A program made the translations under genes and the position numbers. DNA of 64,000 nucleotides from Pseudarthrobacter sulfonivorans (GTDB lineage Bacteria; Actinomycetota; Actinomycetes; Actinomycetales; Micrococcaceae), in NCBI RefSeq assembly GCF_024391045.1, contig NZ_JANFCZ010000021.1, positions 1-64,000 of the forward strand. Reading direction: 5' to 3'. Shown piece after piece: positions 32,927-41,358 of this stretch. The notes beneath the pieces are model-generated. The model searched no databases. It had not been told where the DNA came from and was given only the letters and a program-made list of their open reading frames with translations. Numbering within the stretch: position 1 is the first letter of the stretch; each line of letters begins with the position of its first letter.

Positions 32927-33588
32927 TGGCCGCCAAGCTGCCCAAGGTTGCCGGTCCCCGCCTCACTGATGTCCGGTTGGAGGACCTGACCGAGGACGCC
33001 GCTCCCAGTTTCGGCCGTGGTGAAAAGTACGACGGCGTCCGGTACAGCCGCGTCGCGGCCGACGGTCTCGAACTGAGCGGCACCGATTTCGCTGAGTGTG
33101 AGTTCCAAGGGGTCTCATTCAACGACACCCAGCTTCGCGGGGCGGGATTTCGCGACTGCATCCTGTCCGAGCTGTACGCGCCGGTGTTCCGGGCGGCCCG
33201 CTCCACCTGGCGTGACGTGCACCTGAACAACCCGCGGCTCGGGTCGGCTGAACTCTATGAGAGCGGCATGCAGTCCGTGCGGATCGAAGGCGGCAAGCTG
33301 GACTTCCTCAACCTGCGGGGATCCAAGCTGACGGACGTCCTGGTCACGGATTGCATCATCAACGAACTGGACCTGGGCTCAGCCGCGGGAACTCGGGTGG
33401 TGCTGAAGAACTGCACCGTGGGGGCGCTGGACCTCACGGGCGCCCGGTTGAAGGACTTCGATATCCGCGGCACGGAGTTCCGGACCATCAGCGGACTGGC
33501 CAGCCTGGCAGGGCTGGTCATCGATGACTACCAGCTAAGCCTGCTGGCACCGCTCCTGGCGGGGCACCTGGGCATCCGGGTGGTGTAG
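32926..33588 (+). CDS. Pentapeptide repeat protein
   Basis: The 220-residue protein has A(D/N)LxX-type pentapeptide repeats in its middle (LSGTDFAECEFQGVSFNDTQ, LRGAGFRDC, LDLTGARLKDFDIRGTEF), which fold into a right-handed beta helix. Such helices can mimic DNA and protect gyrase, but this one is degenerate and not obviously a Qnr protein. The N-terminal 40 residues and C-terminal 25 (LLAPLLAGHLGIRVV) are non-repeat. Its ATG overlaps the stop of the small upstream ORF, so it depends on coupling. The role is unknown. Confidence 0.88.
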   Translation: MAAKLPKVAGPRLTDVRLEDLTEDAAPSFGRGEKYDGVRYSRVAADGLELSGTDFAECEFQGVSFNDTQLRGAGFRDCILSELYAPVFRAARSTWRDVHLNNPRLGSAELYESGMQSVRIEGGKLDFLNLRGSKLTDVLVTDCIINELDLGSAAGTRVVLKNCTVGALDLTGARLKDFDIRGTEFRTISGLASLAGLVIDDYQLSLLAPLLAGHLGIRVV

Positions 33589-33643
33589 CCGGCAGACAGT
33601 CAGGCCGGTGGCCCAAGAGTAAGCGGGCTGCAGTTGGTGCGCC

Positions 33644-33655
33644 TAGGCTGATCCT
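33644..33655 (+). promoter_or_regulatory. Leaderless promoter of the GNAT gene
   Basis: TAGGCT (33644-33649) is followed by exactly six bases and then GTG 33656. Confidence 0.6.
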
Positions 33656-34264
33656 GTGACCTTTCTCGAACCACTGACATTGACCGGCCAAAACGTCATC
33701 CTGGAGCCCCTCAGCCATGAGCACCACGACGGGCTGGTGGGCGCAGCCCGTGACGGCGAGCTGTGGAAGCTCTGGTACACGTCCGTTCCCCGGCCGGAGG
33801 GGATGGCGGCCGAGATTGAACGCCGGCTGGCGATGCACGAGCAAGGCTCCATGCTGCCGTTCACCACCCGGCTCATTGATCCGGCCGCAGGCGGTCCGGG
33901 CCGGATCATCGGCATGACCACGTACTGCAACATCGACGCCGCCACGCCCCGTGTGGAGATCGGATACACCTGGAATGCCGCGTCCGTTCACGGCACCGGT
34001 ACCAACCCGGACTCCAAGCTGCGCCTGCTGCGCCATGCCTTCGAGACCATCGGCTACGTGGCGGTGGAATTCTGCACACACTGGCTCAACCACCAGTCCC
34101 GCGAGGCCATTGCCCGGCTGGGAGCCAAGCAGGACGGGGTGCTCCGCAGCCACAGGCGCACGTCCGACGGCGTGCTGCGTGACACCGTGGTGTTCTCCAT
34201 CCTGGAACACGAGTGGCCCATGGTCCGGAACGGGCTCGAACACAGGCTCGCCAAGCACCCGTAG
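33656..34264 (+). CDS. GNAT family N-acetyltransferase (RimJ/RimL type)
   Basis: The 202-residue enzyme has the GNAT fold of the protein/amino-acyl acetyltransferase group. Family features are LEPLSHEHHDGLVGAARDGE early on, PRVEIGYTWNAASVHGTGTN for the acetyl-CoA strand and LRHAFETIGYVAVEFCTHWL further on, with NHQSREAIARLGAKQDGVLR near the end. GTG 33656 follows the leaderless promoter. The stop codon lies in the loop of a perfect 15-bp hairpin. The acceptor is unknown. Confidence 0.87.
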   Translation: MTFLEPLTLTGQNVILEPLSHEHHDGLVGAARDGELWKLWYTSVPRPEGMAAEIERRLAMHEQGSMLPFTTRLIDPAAGGPGRIIGMTTYCNIDAATPRVEIGYTWNAASVHGTGTNPDSKLRLLRHAFETIGYVAVEFCTHWLNHQSREAIARLGAKQDGVLRSHRRTSDGVLRDTVVFSILEHEWPMVRNGLEHRLAKHP

Positions 34265-34279
34265 GGGTGCTTGGCGAGC
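34246..34279. terminator. Hairpin with the GNAT stop codon in its loop
   Basis: GCTCGCCAAGCACCC (34246-34260) and GGGTGCTTGGCGAGC (34265-34279) are a perfect 15-bp pair. The four-base loop GTAG contains the GNAT stop codon (34262-34264). It also terminates the convergent SGNH hydrolase gene, which ends at 34288. Confidence 0.8.
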
Positions 34280-34287
34280 GGGCAGCG

Positions 34288-35184
34288 TTAGTTCCGCCGG
34301 GCGATCGAAGCGAGATTTACCGCGTCGGTGACGGCGGCGGCGTATGCACGATGTCCATCCGCCGTGGGGTGGAAGGTCTGAGGAGTGAACGGTTGCCCGA
34401 AGACAATCCATTGATTAATGATCGAGTTGGCAGCATGTTCGGCGAACCGTGACGTCACATCGATGTACTGTGCGTTGGCCTTTGACCCGGTGTTGGCGGC
34501 GGACACGGCCGCGTCGATTGTGGCGTTGAGGGCTGCGGTGCCTTGGTTGATCATTTCCTGCCTCTCCAAGGGAATCACGGGAATCCCACGCTCCGGATCG
34601 AACAGCAGCGGATAGCCCAGAACTGCGATCCTGGCGCGGGGTGCCGCCCGATGGATGGCAGTCACAGCCCTGGAGAGGTCTGCCGCCATGCCCGGCAACT
34701 TGCCTTCGGCACTTAATACCGCCTGCTGGCAATCCTCGGGAGTGGAGTAAGCACAGGCGAAGAGAATCGAATTGACACCAATGTCGTTCGCTCCGGCCGT
34801 CAGCGTCACGAGTTCTGTTCTCCCGGAGAGGGTTTCGGCCGCCGTAAGCCGGGCGATTTGTTGCATGACACTGGGAACGACGTCGTCCGCCATCTGGTCG
34901 AGCAGCGCCCCGTGGCAGGCCCCGTTGGTTACGTTATCGTCAACAATTGCCAGGTCCCTTAGGTCATCAACATAACCGCCCTTGGTCTGTATACAGGGAA
35001 GGCTGGAAGCGAAAGCTCCAGCTCCAGTTCCCGCCGTGTAGGAATCACCAACAGCAACCAGGTCAACGTTCGGAACCGGCGGAGCCGCCTCCGCCGGAAT
35101 AGCGGCAAAGCCCAAAGTCATTGCGATGGTGGCGAGGCCGGCTGCGAAAGCCGAGAGCCGCCGTCGTACTGCATGATCCTTCAT
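34288..35184 (-). CDS. Secreted SGNH/GDSL hydrolase
   Basis: The 298-residue protein begins with a signal peptide (MKDHAVRRRLSAFAAGLATI..., cleavage near AEA|APP at residue 33). The catalytic serine is in VAVGDSYTAG (46-52), the conserved Gly and Asn are in LTAGANDIGVNS, and the late block is in FHPTADGHRAYAAAV with the Asp/His pair. Two Cys pairs (SLPCIQ, NGACHG, LFACAY, EDCQQ) could form disulfides, as in Streptomyces esterases. ATG 35182-35184 has AAGGGGAC ahead. It is probably an extracellular esterase or lipase; the substrate is unknown. Confidence 0.9.
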   Translation of the reverse strand: MKDHAVRRRLSAFAAGLATIAMTLGFAAIPAEAAPPVPNVDLVAVGDSYTAGTGAGAFASSLPCIQTKGGYVDDLRDLAIVDDNVTNGACHGALLDQMADDVVPSVMQQIARLTAAETLSGRTELVTLTAGANDIGVNSILFACAYSTPEDCQQAVLSAEGKLPGMAADLSRAVTAIHRAAPRARIAVLGYPLLFDPERGIPVIPLERQEMINQGTAALNATIDAAVSAANTGSKANAQYIDVTSRFAEHAANSIINQWIVFGQPFTPQTFHPTADGHRAYAAAVTDAVNLASIARRN

Positions 35185-35340
35185 GACTGTCCCCTTGATC
35201 ATCGGCCCTTGGAATGAGGGCAGGTAATCGATCACGTTACCGCCGGCAGTGTGCCCCCGTCATCGCCCGCAACCACCCGGATTTCCGGCTCCCGTTCCCC
35301 CTAACGGAAGCGTGCAGCCACCGCTGACGTGTGGTTAGCT

Positions 35341-36063
35341 ATGCGCGTGGAGAATCGAGGCGGGGCCGTGGGCTGGGACGGAGCTGTTAATGCCTGGCAC
35401 GTCGCCGGCAGCGTGTACCGCATGGGGCGCCGCGAATGGCTCACCGAAACCGGGTGGCGGCAGGCGTACGACGACGGCGTCCGCACCGTGGTGGATCTGC
35501 GTCACCCGCGCGAGGCGCTGCGGCGGGACACGGACCCGGAGGTGCCCGACGGCGCCTTGTCCGGCGTGGAGATCGTCGTTACCCCCACCGAGGAGCCTGG
35601 CGATCCGCGTTTCACCGCTGTCTGCGGCCCGTACCTCAACGATCCCGCCCATTACCTGCACAACGTCAGGCTTTACCCGGAGAAGTTCGTGGAAGTCTTC
35701 CGCGCCGTGGCAGGTGCCGCACCGGGCGCCGTCGTGATTCATTGCGCCGCCGGCCGGGACCGCAGCGGCATGGTTGCGGCCATGATCCAGGACCTCGCCG
35801 GCCACCCGGACCACGCCATCGCCGATGGTTACGCAAAGGCGGCGCGCGGCATCAACGAACGGTACCGGACGCAAGGGCCTCCGCACGCGCGGGAACGCTA
35901 CCTCGACGACGCCGAACTGGCGCCGCTGCTGGAAGAGCGCGGCCAGGCGGTGGTCAAGTTCGTCCGCGAACTGAATACCCGCGCCTTCCTGATGGAGAAC
36001 GGGATGTCCGGAAACGAAGTTGCCGCCATCGAACACCTCGCCGCCGGCCGGGTACCCTTGTGA
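35341..36063 (+). CDS. Tyrosine-protein phosphatase (dual-specificity type)
   Basis: The 240-residue protein has the Cys-X5-Arg loop HCAAGRDRSGM near residues 135-145, with the general-acid Asp likely in VVDLRHPREAL or the preceding region. It matches the actinobacterial PtpB-like family, which can act on phosphotyrosine and phosphoinositides. The start is either ATG 35341 or GTG 35347; the -10-like TTAGCT just upstream favours a leaderless GTG. There is no signal peptide. Confidence 0.88.
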   Translation: MRVENRGGAVGWDGAVNAWHVAGSVYRMGRREWLTETGWRQAYDDGVRTVVDLRHPREALRRDTDPEVPDGALSGVEIVVTPTEEPGDPRFTAVCGPYLNDPAHYLHNVRLYPEKFVEVFRAVAGAAPGAVVIHCAAGRDRSGMVAAMIQDLAGHPDHAIADGYAKAARGINERYRTQGPPHARERYLDDAELAPLLEERGQAVVKFVRELNTRAFLMENGMSGNEVAAIEHLAAGRVPL

Positions 36064-36163
36064 CGTACGTGGCCACTGTGACAGGTGGTGACGAAGCACG
36101 TGACGCCAGGTCCAGGTCACGCGCGGAGCATACCTGAGTGGGACGAGCGGAACGGCTATCCGA

Positions 36164-38314
36164 ATGAAACGAATTCTTGCCGCAGGGACAGTAGCTGGAA
36201 TGGCTTTGGCGTTGGCACTCGGCATTGTCCCGGCAGCGGCCGCGACGGGAGGCGACGACTCGACGGTTTCACCGTCGCAGGCCGGTCCATCCGAGGCGGG
36301 GCTTTCCGAGGCGTTGCTGCGTGACCTTGGCTTGAGCCTGACGGAATTCAACGCCGCGGGGGAGGTCGGCCGGCGGGCAGCCGATGCGCTCAATACCCTG
36401 CAGGCCCTACCCGGATTTGTGGGCGTCAGCCTGAAGAACGGCGAGATCCTGGTTCACGGTACCGGCCCGGCCCTCCAGGCCAAAGTGGATGAGCTGAACC
36501 AGTCTGGTCCTGAAGTCTTTGTCCTGGCGGCACCGTCACCGCTTGGAACGCCGGCTCAGCCCTCGCCGGGCCCTGACGCCACGGCTGCTCCCGCTCCCTC
36601 TCCCACTGCATCGAACTCTTCCATGTTGGGCTCTTCCGCAGTGGACCCCTCCGCGCCGGAGCTGGTGGCGCAGAATATTGATCAGCTGTTCCAGGCCTAC
36701 GTCCACGAGGTGGGAACCCGGGGTCTTCAGGCCGTTGCCTACACCGACGGGCACTTCGTGATCCGCACAGGTCCCGGGAATACGTCGGAATCCGATGTCC
36801 CCGGCGCTGTCAGCGAACAACCCTCCTTGCCGGCGTCGGCACCTGAACCGACGCTGGCAGCTGAACCGGCGTCCTCGCCTCGACCGGCCGCTGCCGGCAA
36901 GCTGACACCTGAGCAGTTCGTGTCCCGCTACGCGAATGTCCAGCTGGAGACGGGCGCAGCAGTCAAAACCGAGGACGACATCTTCGGCGGCCAGGGATTC
37001 TTCGTCGACAACATGATCAGGTGCTCCACCGGCTTCAGCGCGTTCGGCCCCACGGGACTGCCGCTGGTCCTGACAGCCGGGCACTGCACCGGCGACGGCA
37101 CAGCCAAGGCCGCCGGCCTGGAGCCGCTGGGCTGGGCTCCGGCCGGTGGCAGCTCCGCAGTTACCCCGTGGCCGATGCCTGCGCTGGCCCCGCTCGGCAA
37201 CTTCGGGTTCAGCCAGTTCGGCGGTCCGAACAATGCGGCGGCGACGGACGGTTCGTCCGTGGGCACCGATATTGCGGTGATCAAGGACATTGCAGCCGGC
37301 CTCGATCTCCAGCCGGCCGCCTCAACGTGGGGCGATGCCAAGACTCCGGATCCCGTCAAGATTGTGGGAGCTGCCGCACCCGTCCAGGGCGAACCCGTGT
37401 GCCGGTCGGGACGGACCACAGGCTGGAAATGCGGCACCATCGACTCCATTGCGATAGTGATGATGCCCGGCTCAAAGGCTACGCCGCCCGACTATGACAA
37501 TGACCCCCGCCCGGTCCGCGCCTTCGACTCAAGCTCCGTAGCATCCGCAGGCGGCGATTCCGGCGGCCCCTGGATCTCCGGCAACTATGCGGTGGGAACC
37601 CACACCGGGGCCGAAATACTCGACGGCGTGCAGAAGCGGGCCATTGCCGCCACCCTCGTGGACTCCCTCGCCAGTATCCCCGGGGGCGTCCAGCTGGAAT
37701 TGTTCCTCAACAAGCCCACGGTGACTAAGCCTGCCCCGGGTTCCACGTTCGACGCCGGTGCCACCATTTCCGGGCAGGTGGCCGCTGCTCCGGCGTCCGC
37801 CGTCGCGGCCGGCTCGAAGGTCCGGGTCACCCTGGCCGGAGAAGATCCGATCGAAGTCCCCGTGGACCCCGCCGGCGGATGGTCGTTCACGGCTCCCGGA
37901 GTGCCCCGGCCACTGCGCTTTACGGCCGAAACTGTCAACGGTTTCAGCAAATCGGGGGCGACGGCTTTCGAGTTTGACCCGGCGCCGGCGGCGCCGCCGG
38001 TCGTAGCCCCGGTAGTGCCGCCCGCGGTCACACCGGACGGCCCGGCTGCCGGGGCGCCCGCCCCATCCGCAACTCCGGCACCGGCCGCCACCACGGCGGT
38101 GGTTCCCGCCGCGGGCGGTGCGCCGGTCCCGGCAGGTGACGCCGCCGTCGTTGTACGTCCACTTGGAGAGCCTGCGCAGCTTGCCAGTACCGGCGCCTCG
38201 GGTCTGCTCCCCGCCGCTGGACTGGCTGCCGGCGCGCTGGTGGTGGGCGGTGTGTTGCTGATCCTGCTGCGGCGCCGCCGGCGGCAGCGTCCCACCCGCA
38301 CCGTGCAGCGCTAA
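36164..38314 (+). CDS. Secreted trypsin-like serine protease with LAXTG sortase signal
   Basis: The 716-residue protein opens with a signal peptide (MKRILAAGTVAGMALALALG). A long propeptide-like region precedes an S1 protease domain. The catalytic His lies in LVLTAGHCTGDG near residue 305, Asp in GTDIAVIKD near 370 and Ser in AGGDSGGPWISG near 464. A beta-sandwich of the GXXSXX class follows, then a Pro/Ala linker. The C-terminus has LASTG (about 673-677), a hydrophobic helix and RRRRRQR, the pattern of a sortase E (LAXTG) cell-wall anchor. It is thus probably a wall-attached protease. Its substrates are unknown. The RBS before 36164 is weak. Confidence 0.9.
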   Translation: MKRILAAGTVAGMALALALGIVPAAAATGGDDSTVSPSQAGPSEAGLSEALLRDLGLSLTEFNAAGEVGRRAADALNTLQALPGFVGVSLKNGEILVHGTGPALQAKVDELNQSGPEVFVLAAPSPLGTPAQPSPGPDATAAPAPSPTASNSSMLGSSAVDPSAPELVAQNIDQLFQAYVHEVGTRGLQAVAYTDGHFVIRTGPGNTSESDVPGAVSEQPSLPASAPEPTLAAEPASSPRPAAAGKLTPEQFVSRYANVQLETGAAVKTEDDIFGGQGFFVDNMIRCSTGFSAFGPTGLPLVLTAGHCTGDGTAKAAGLEPLGWAPAGGSSAVTPWPMPALAPLGNFGFSQFGGPNNAAATDGSSVGTDIAVIKDIAAGLDLQPAASTWGDAKTPDPVKIVGAAAPVQGEPVCRSGRTTGWKCGTIDSIAIVMMPGSKATPPDYDNDPRPVRAFDSSSVASAGGDSGGPWISGNYAVGTHTGAEILDGVQKRAIAATLVDSLASIPGGVQLELFLNKPTVTKPAPGSTFDAGATISGQVAAAPASAVAAGSKVRVTLAGEDPIEVPVDPAGGWSFTAPGVPRPLRFTAETVNGFSKSGATAFEFDPAPAAPPVVAPVVPPAVTPDGPAAGAPAPSATPAPAATTAVVPAAGGAPVPAGDAAVVVRPLGEPAQLASTGASGLLPAAGLAAGALVVGGVLLILLRRRRRQRPTRTVQR

Positions 38315-38328
38315 TCTCCGGAAACCCT

Positions 38329-38425
38329 CTCTCACTAGATGCAACAAAAACGTCAACGCTCGATCACTTCCCTGAGGAAAGTGATCGAGCGTCTGGCGAA
38401 AACCTGCGTTAAGTGCGAGAGCGTC
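38329..38425. repeat. 97-bp palindromic repeat, copy 1
   Basis: The inner stem is ACGCTCGATCACTT (38356-38369) with AAGTGATCGAGCGT (38379-38392). CTCTCAC marks the left end and GAGAGCGTC the right. A second copy of the same length lies at 57244-57340. This copy sits 15 bp after the protease gene and has decayed outer arms. Confidence 0.85.
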
Positions 38426-38483
38426 TGAAGGGCATTGCGGGTGTGGCGCCGCGGCGTAAAATTTCCCCGTAGGAGGTGGCGAA

Positions 38484-38891
38484 ATGAACATAGCCCTGAA
38501 CAATGCCACTACCATCATGCCGGTTGATGACGCGGCGCGCGCCCACAGTTTCTACACTGAAAAACTGGGCCTCCCGCACCGCGGCATGACAGAGGATGGA
38601 AGCGAGCTGCTCGGCGCCGACGGTGGCCCGATGCTGCAGCTGAAGCCGGTCTCGGACGGCAAACATTCCGAGCACACCGCCCTCAGTTTCGAGGTGCGCG
38701 ATATCGAGCGGACTGTCCAGGACATGGAGGCCAGAGGCGTCCGGTTCCAGGATTACGACCTGCCCAACCTCAGGACCGAAAACCACATCTGCACCACGGA
38801 CGCCGAGAAGTGCGCCTGGTTCATGGACACGGAACACAACATCCTCTGCGTCCACGAAACCCTGGTTGCCCAGTCCGACTACCAACTCTGA
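38484..38891 (+). CDS. VOC family protein
   Basis: The 135-residue protein has the glyoxalase-type fold (opening NIALNNATTIMPVDDAARAH, then SFYTEKLGLPHRGM). Metal ligands could be His in LQLKPVSDGKHSEHTALSF and Glu in DTEHNILCVHETL. A perfect AGGAGGTGG binding site lies eight bases ahead of ATG 38484. It is followed by a 40-bp perfect palindromic terminator. Its substrate is unknown. Confidence 0.85.
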   Translation: MNIALNNATTIMPVDDAARAHSFYTEKLGLPHRGMTEDGSELLGADGGPMLQLKPVSDGKHSEHTALSFEVRDIERTVQDMEARGVRFQDYDLPNLRTENHICTTDAEKCAWFMDTEHNILCVHETLVAQSDYQL

Positions 38892-38894
38892 GAA

Positions 38895-38934
38895 CAAAAG
38901 CGGTGGACCACCCCGGGGTGGTCCACCGCTTTTG
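38895..38934. terminator. Perfect 40-bp bidirectional terminator
   Basis: CAAAAGCGGTGGACCACCCC (38895-38914) is followed by its exact complement. It separates the VOC gene from the convergent MHS transporter gene and gives U-tracts on both strands. Confidence 0.88.
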
Positions 38935-38961
38935 TATCGGAGCTATTGTGCCGGAGCGCAG

Positions 38962-40314
38962 TTAGCTGGCGCTTTCCTCCAGCGTGAGGTCGCGGTCCTT
39001 GGTCTCGGGGGCCTTGATCGCCTGGAACAGCGAGATGCCCACGATGATCATCATGTAGACGGCGATAGGCCAGTAGGAATTGGTCATCCATGCCAGCAGG
39101 GCCGAGCAGATGATCGGTGCGATGCCGCCGCCAAAGATGGCGGAGAACTCGCGGGCGATGGCCACGCCGGCGTAACGGTACTTGGAGCCGAACAGCTCTG
39201 CGTACATGGCCGACTGGGCCGCGATGCCGCCCTCAACGGCGAACGTGAAGCCGACGGCGTAGACGAGGGCGATCAGCCAAACGTTGCCCGTGCTGGTGAG
39301 CCAGAATGCCGGGAACGAGAACAGGAAGAGGAACGCGAGGATAAAGACGTTCACGGGCTTGCGGCCCCAGCGGTCCGTGGCACGTCCGGCGATCAGCGCC
39401 GCGGGGATGGCGAACAGGCCGCCCATGGCCAGCATCTGGGGGATCAGCGACTTCTCCACGCTGACCACGGAGATCAGGAACGTGCCGAGGAATGCCTGGT
39501 AAATGTACGAGTGGGCGTGCGTGCCCATGTTGATCAGGAAGACCTGGCGCAGCGGCCGGCGGCCCTTTTTCAGCACTTCCGAAACCGGCGAGGCGGCCTG
39601 GACGTGCTCCTTCTTCAGCTCGGCGAAAACCGGGGATTCCTTCATGTTGCGGCGGATCAGGTACGCGGCAATAGTCACCAGCGCGCTGGAGAGGAACACC
39701 AGGCGCCAGCCCCAGGACTCGAGGTCCTCACGCGGCAGCAGCTGGACCAGGATCCAGGCGCCGGAACCAAAAACGGAGCCGACGGCGGCACCCGCCCAGA
39801 CGAGCGACGTCATGGCACCACGCTTGCCCTTGGGGGCAAACTCGGCGAGCAGCACCACGGCGCTGGCCATTTCGGCACCCGCGCCGAAGCCCTGGATAAA
39901 GCGCAGCACCGTCAGGAGGATCGGGGCGAGGATGCCCACGGATTCGTAGGTGGGCAGCAGGCCCATGGCGAAGGTGGCGGTTCCCATCAGGGCCAGCGTG
40001 GCCACGAGGACGAACTTGCGGCCGATCTTGTCGCCGTAGCGGGAGAAGAAGAGGCCGCCCATGGGCCGCGCGACGAAGCCGACGGCGTAGGCGCCGAAGC
40101 TGGCGATGAAGCCAACCGCGGGGGAGACGTTGGGGAAGAACAGGGTGTTGAAGATGATGGCAGTGCCAACACCGTAGACAACCATGTCGTAGTTTTCCAG
40201 GACCGTGCCGATGAAGCCGGCCCAGCCTGCACGGCGCAGTTCTGTCTTATTGACGGCGGCCGGGTGAGGCGCGCCGTGTGTCTGGGTGCCCGTAGGCGAG
40301 GGGCTTTGCGTCAT
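38962..40314 (-). CDS. MHS-family MFS transporter (metabolite:H+ symporter)
   Basis: The 450-residue protein has twelve helices and the MHS signature: TVLENYDMVVYGVG in helix 1, ARPMGGLFFSRYGDKIGRKF in the first loop and RFIQGFGAGAEM later. Members carry carboxylates such as shikimate, alpha-ketoglutarate, proline betaine or aromatic acids. It is divergent from a cupin gene across a region with two clear palindromes, so the two are probably co-regulated. The substrate cannot be read directly. Confidence 0.9.
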   Translation of the reverse strand: MTQSPSPTGTQTHGAPHPAAVNKTELRRAGWAGFIGTVLENYDMVVYGVGTAIIFNTLFFPNVSPAVGFIASFGAYAVGFVARPMGGLFFSRYGDKIGRKFVLVATLALMGTATFAMGLLPTYESVGILAPILLTVLRFIQGFGAGAEMASAVVLLAEFAPKGKRGAMTSLVWAGAAVGSVFGSGAWILVQLLPREDLESWGWRLVFLSSALVTIAAYLIRRNMKESPVFAELKKEHVQAASPVSEVLKKGRRPLRQVFLINMGTHAHSYIYQAFLGTFLISVVSVEKSLIPQMLAMGGLFAIPAALIAGRATDRWGRKPVNVFILAFLFLFSFPAFWLTSTGNVWLIALVYAVGFTFAVEGGIAAQSAMYAELFGSKYRYAGVAIAREFSAIFGGGIAPIICSALLAWMTNSYWPIAVYMMIIVGISLFQAIKAPETKDRDLTLEESAS

Positions 40315-40390
40315 TGCTTATTCCTGTTCTGAGGCGGCGCCCACAGCTCCGTCGACGCGAAAGTCACCTTATGCGAAAAGGCAACGACGC

Positions 40391-40424
40391 GCAACCGGTT
40401 GCCAGAAGTGGCAATTTGTTGCCA
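40391..40424. promoter_or_regulatory. Paired palindromic operators between the MHS and cupin genes
   Basis: GCAACCGGTTGC (40391-40402) is a perfect 12-bp palindrome and TGGCAATTTGTTGCCA (40409-40424) a perfect inverted repeat with a 4-base spacer. Both share the half-site TTGCC or GGCAA. They suit a dimeric repressor or activator encoded elsewhere. Confidence 0.6.
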
Positions 40425-40468
40425 TTTCGGATGGGTGGCGAATATTGCTTTACGAACGAGCGTACGTC

Positions 40469-40497
40469 TTGACGGTCGGGCCGACAGCCGACATACT
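40469..40497 (+). promoter_or_regulatory. Sigma-A type promoter of the cupin gene
   Basis: TTGACG (40469-40474), 17 bases, then CATACT (40492-40497) match the housekeeping consensus well. It lies 63 bases ahead of the cupin start. Confidence 0.7.
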
Positions 40498-40560
40498 GAA
40501 GTCAGGCCCCGGGGGCAATGACGAAACCGGCGGCAAATCGAATCTCAGGAGGGATGAGCC

Positions 40561-41010
40561 ATGACTGAAGTGGCCTTTGACATCAACCGCAACGTGGACC
40601 TGTTCCGGGTGAGCCGGGCGGACGAACTGGCCGCCGCACCGGGACAGACGCTGAATGCCCGCCGAATCTCCGGTGTCAGCAAGGAGAACAGCCCCGTCGA
40701 AAATCTCTGGTTCGGCAAGGTTTACACCGGCCCCGGCGAGATCTCTGATGCCCACCACCACGGCGAAGCCAACACCGGTGGCTATGTGCTCAAGGGCCGT
40801 GGCTTCATCCGCTACGGCGAGAACTACAGCCAGATTGTGTACCTGGAAGAAGGCGACTTCGTCTTCGTACCGCCGTACATGCCGCACATCGAAGGCAACG
40901 CCAGCAAGACCGAAGAGCTGATTTGGATGACCACCCGGACCCCGGACAACATCGTAGTCAACCTGCACGACCAGGAAATTGCGGACCTGGAGATCGACTA
41001 CCGCTCCTGA
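40561..41010 (+). CDS. Cupin domain protein
   Basis: The 149-residue protein is a single small cupin. The metal-site motif is in HHHGEANTGGYVLKGRG (histidines and Glu), with PHIEG in the second half. AGGAGGGATGAGCC precedes ATG 40561. Divergence from an MHS acid transporter suggests that it acts on the imported compound or its pathway, perhaps as a dioxygenase or sensor. The reaction is not known. A hairpin terminator follows. Confidence 0.85.
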   Translation: MTEVAFDINRNVDLFRVSRADELAAAPGQTLNARRISGVSKENSPVENLWFGKVYTGPGEISDAHHHGEANTGGYVLKGRGFIRYGENYSQIVYLEEGDFVFVPPYMPHIEGNASKTEELIWMTTRTPDNIVVNLHDQEIADLEIDYRS

Positions 41011-41028
41011 TTTTTCGCGCACCAAAAT

Positions 41029-41062
41029 GGGGTGGCCGCGGGAAGGCGGCCGCCCCGTTTTT
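41029..41062 (+). terminator. Terminator of the cupin gene
   Basis: GGGGTGGCCGC (41029-41039) pairs with GCGGCCGCCCC (41046-41056) except for one G-T type mismatch, followed by GTTTTT. Confidence 0.8.
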
Positions 41063-41100
41063 CTGACGTTAGACGGTGTCAGGGTCGCTCGAGGTGCTCT

Positions 41101-41358
41101 TCATTCCTGCCGCCTGAGCGCCGTGCGCCGGGCAATGAACTCCTGCTCGTCTATTTCCCCGCGGGCGAAGCGTTCATTGAGAATACGTTCTGCGTCATGG
41201 TGGAGCGGCCGCGGCACAGCCGGCCTGTCACCCGTGGGTGGCCGCCGGAGCAGGAGCACAACGACGGTGACCACACCGCCCCAGAAAATCAGCATCAGCA
41301 AGGCCATGATCACCCACGCGCCGATACCCCAGCCGGTCCCGTCCCAGCCATACATCAT
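41101..41358 (-). CDS. SHOCT domain membrane protein
   Basis: The 85-residue protein has one N-terminal membrane helix (AWVIMALLMLIFWGGVVTVV) and a C-terminal SHOCT motif (AERILNERFARGEIDEQEF). Such small proteins are common in Actinobacteria and of unknown function. It begins ATGATG at 41358, with AGGAG-like context upstream. Downstream is the cupin gene, convergent. Confidence 0.87.
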   Translation of the reverse strand: MMYGWDGTGWGIGAWVIMALLMLIFWGGVVTVVVLLLRRPPTGDRPAVPRPLHHDAERILNERFARGEIDEQEFIARRTALRRQE

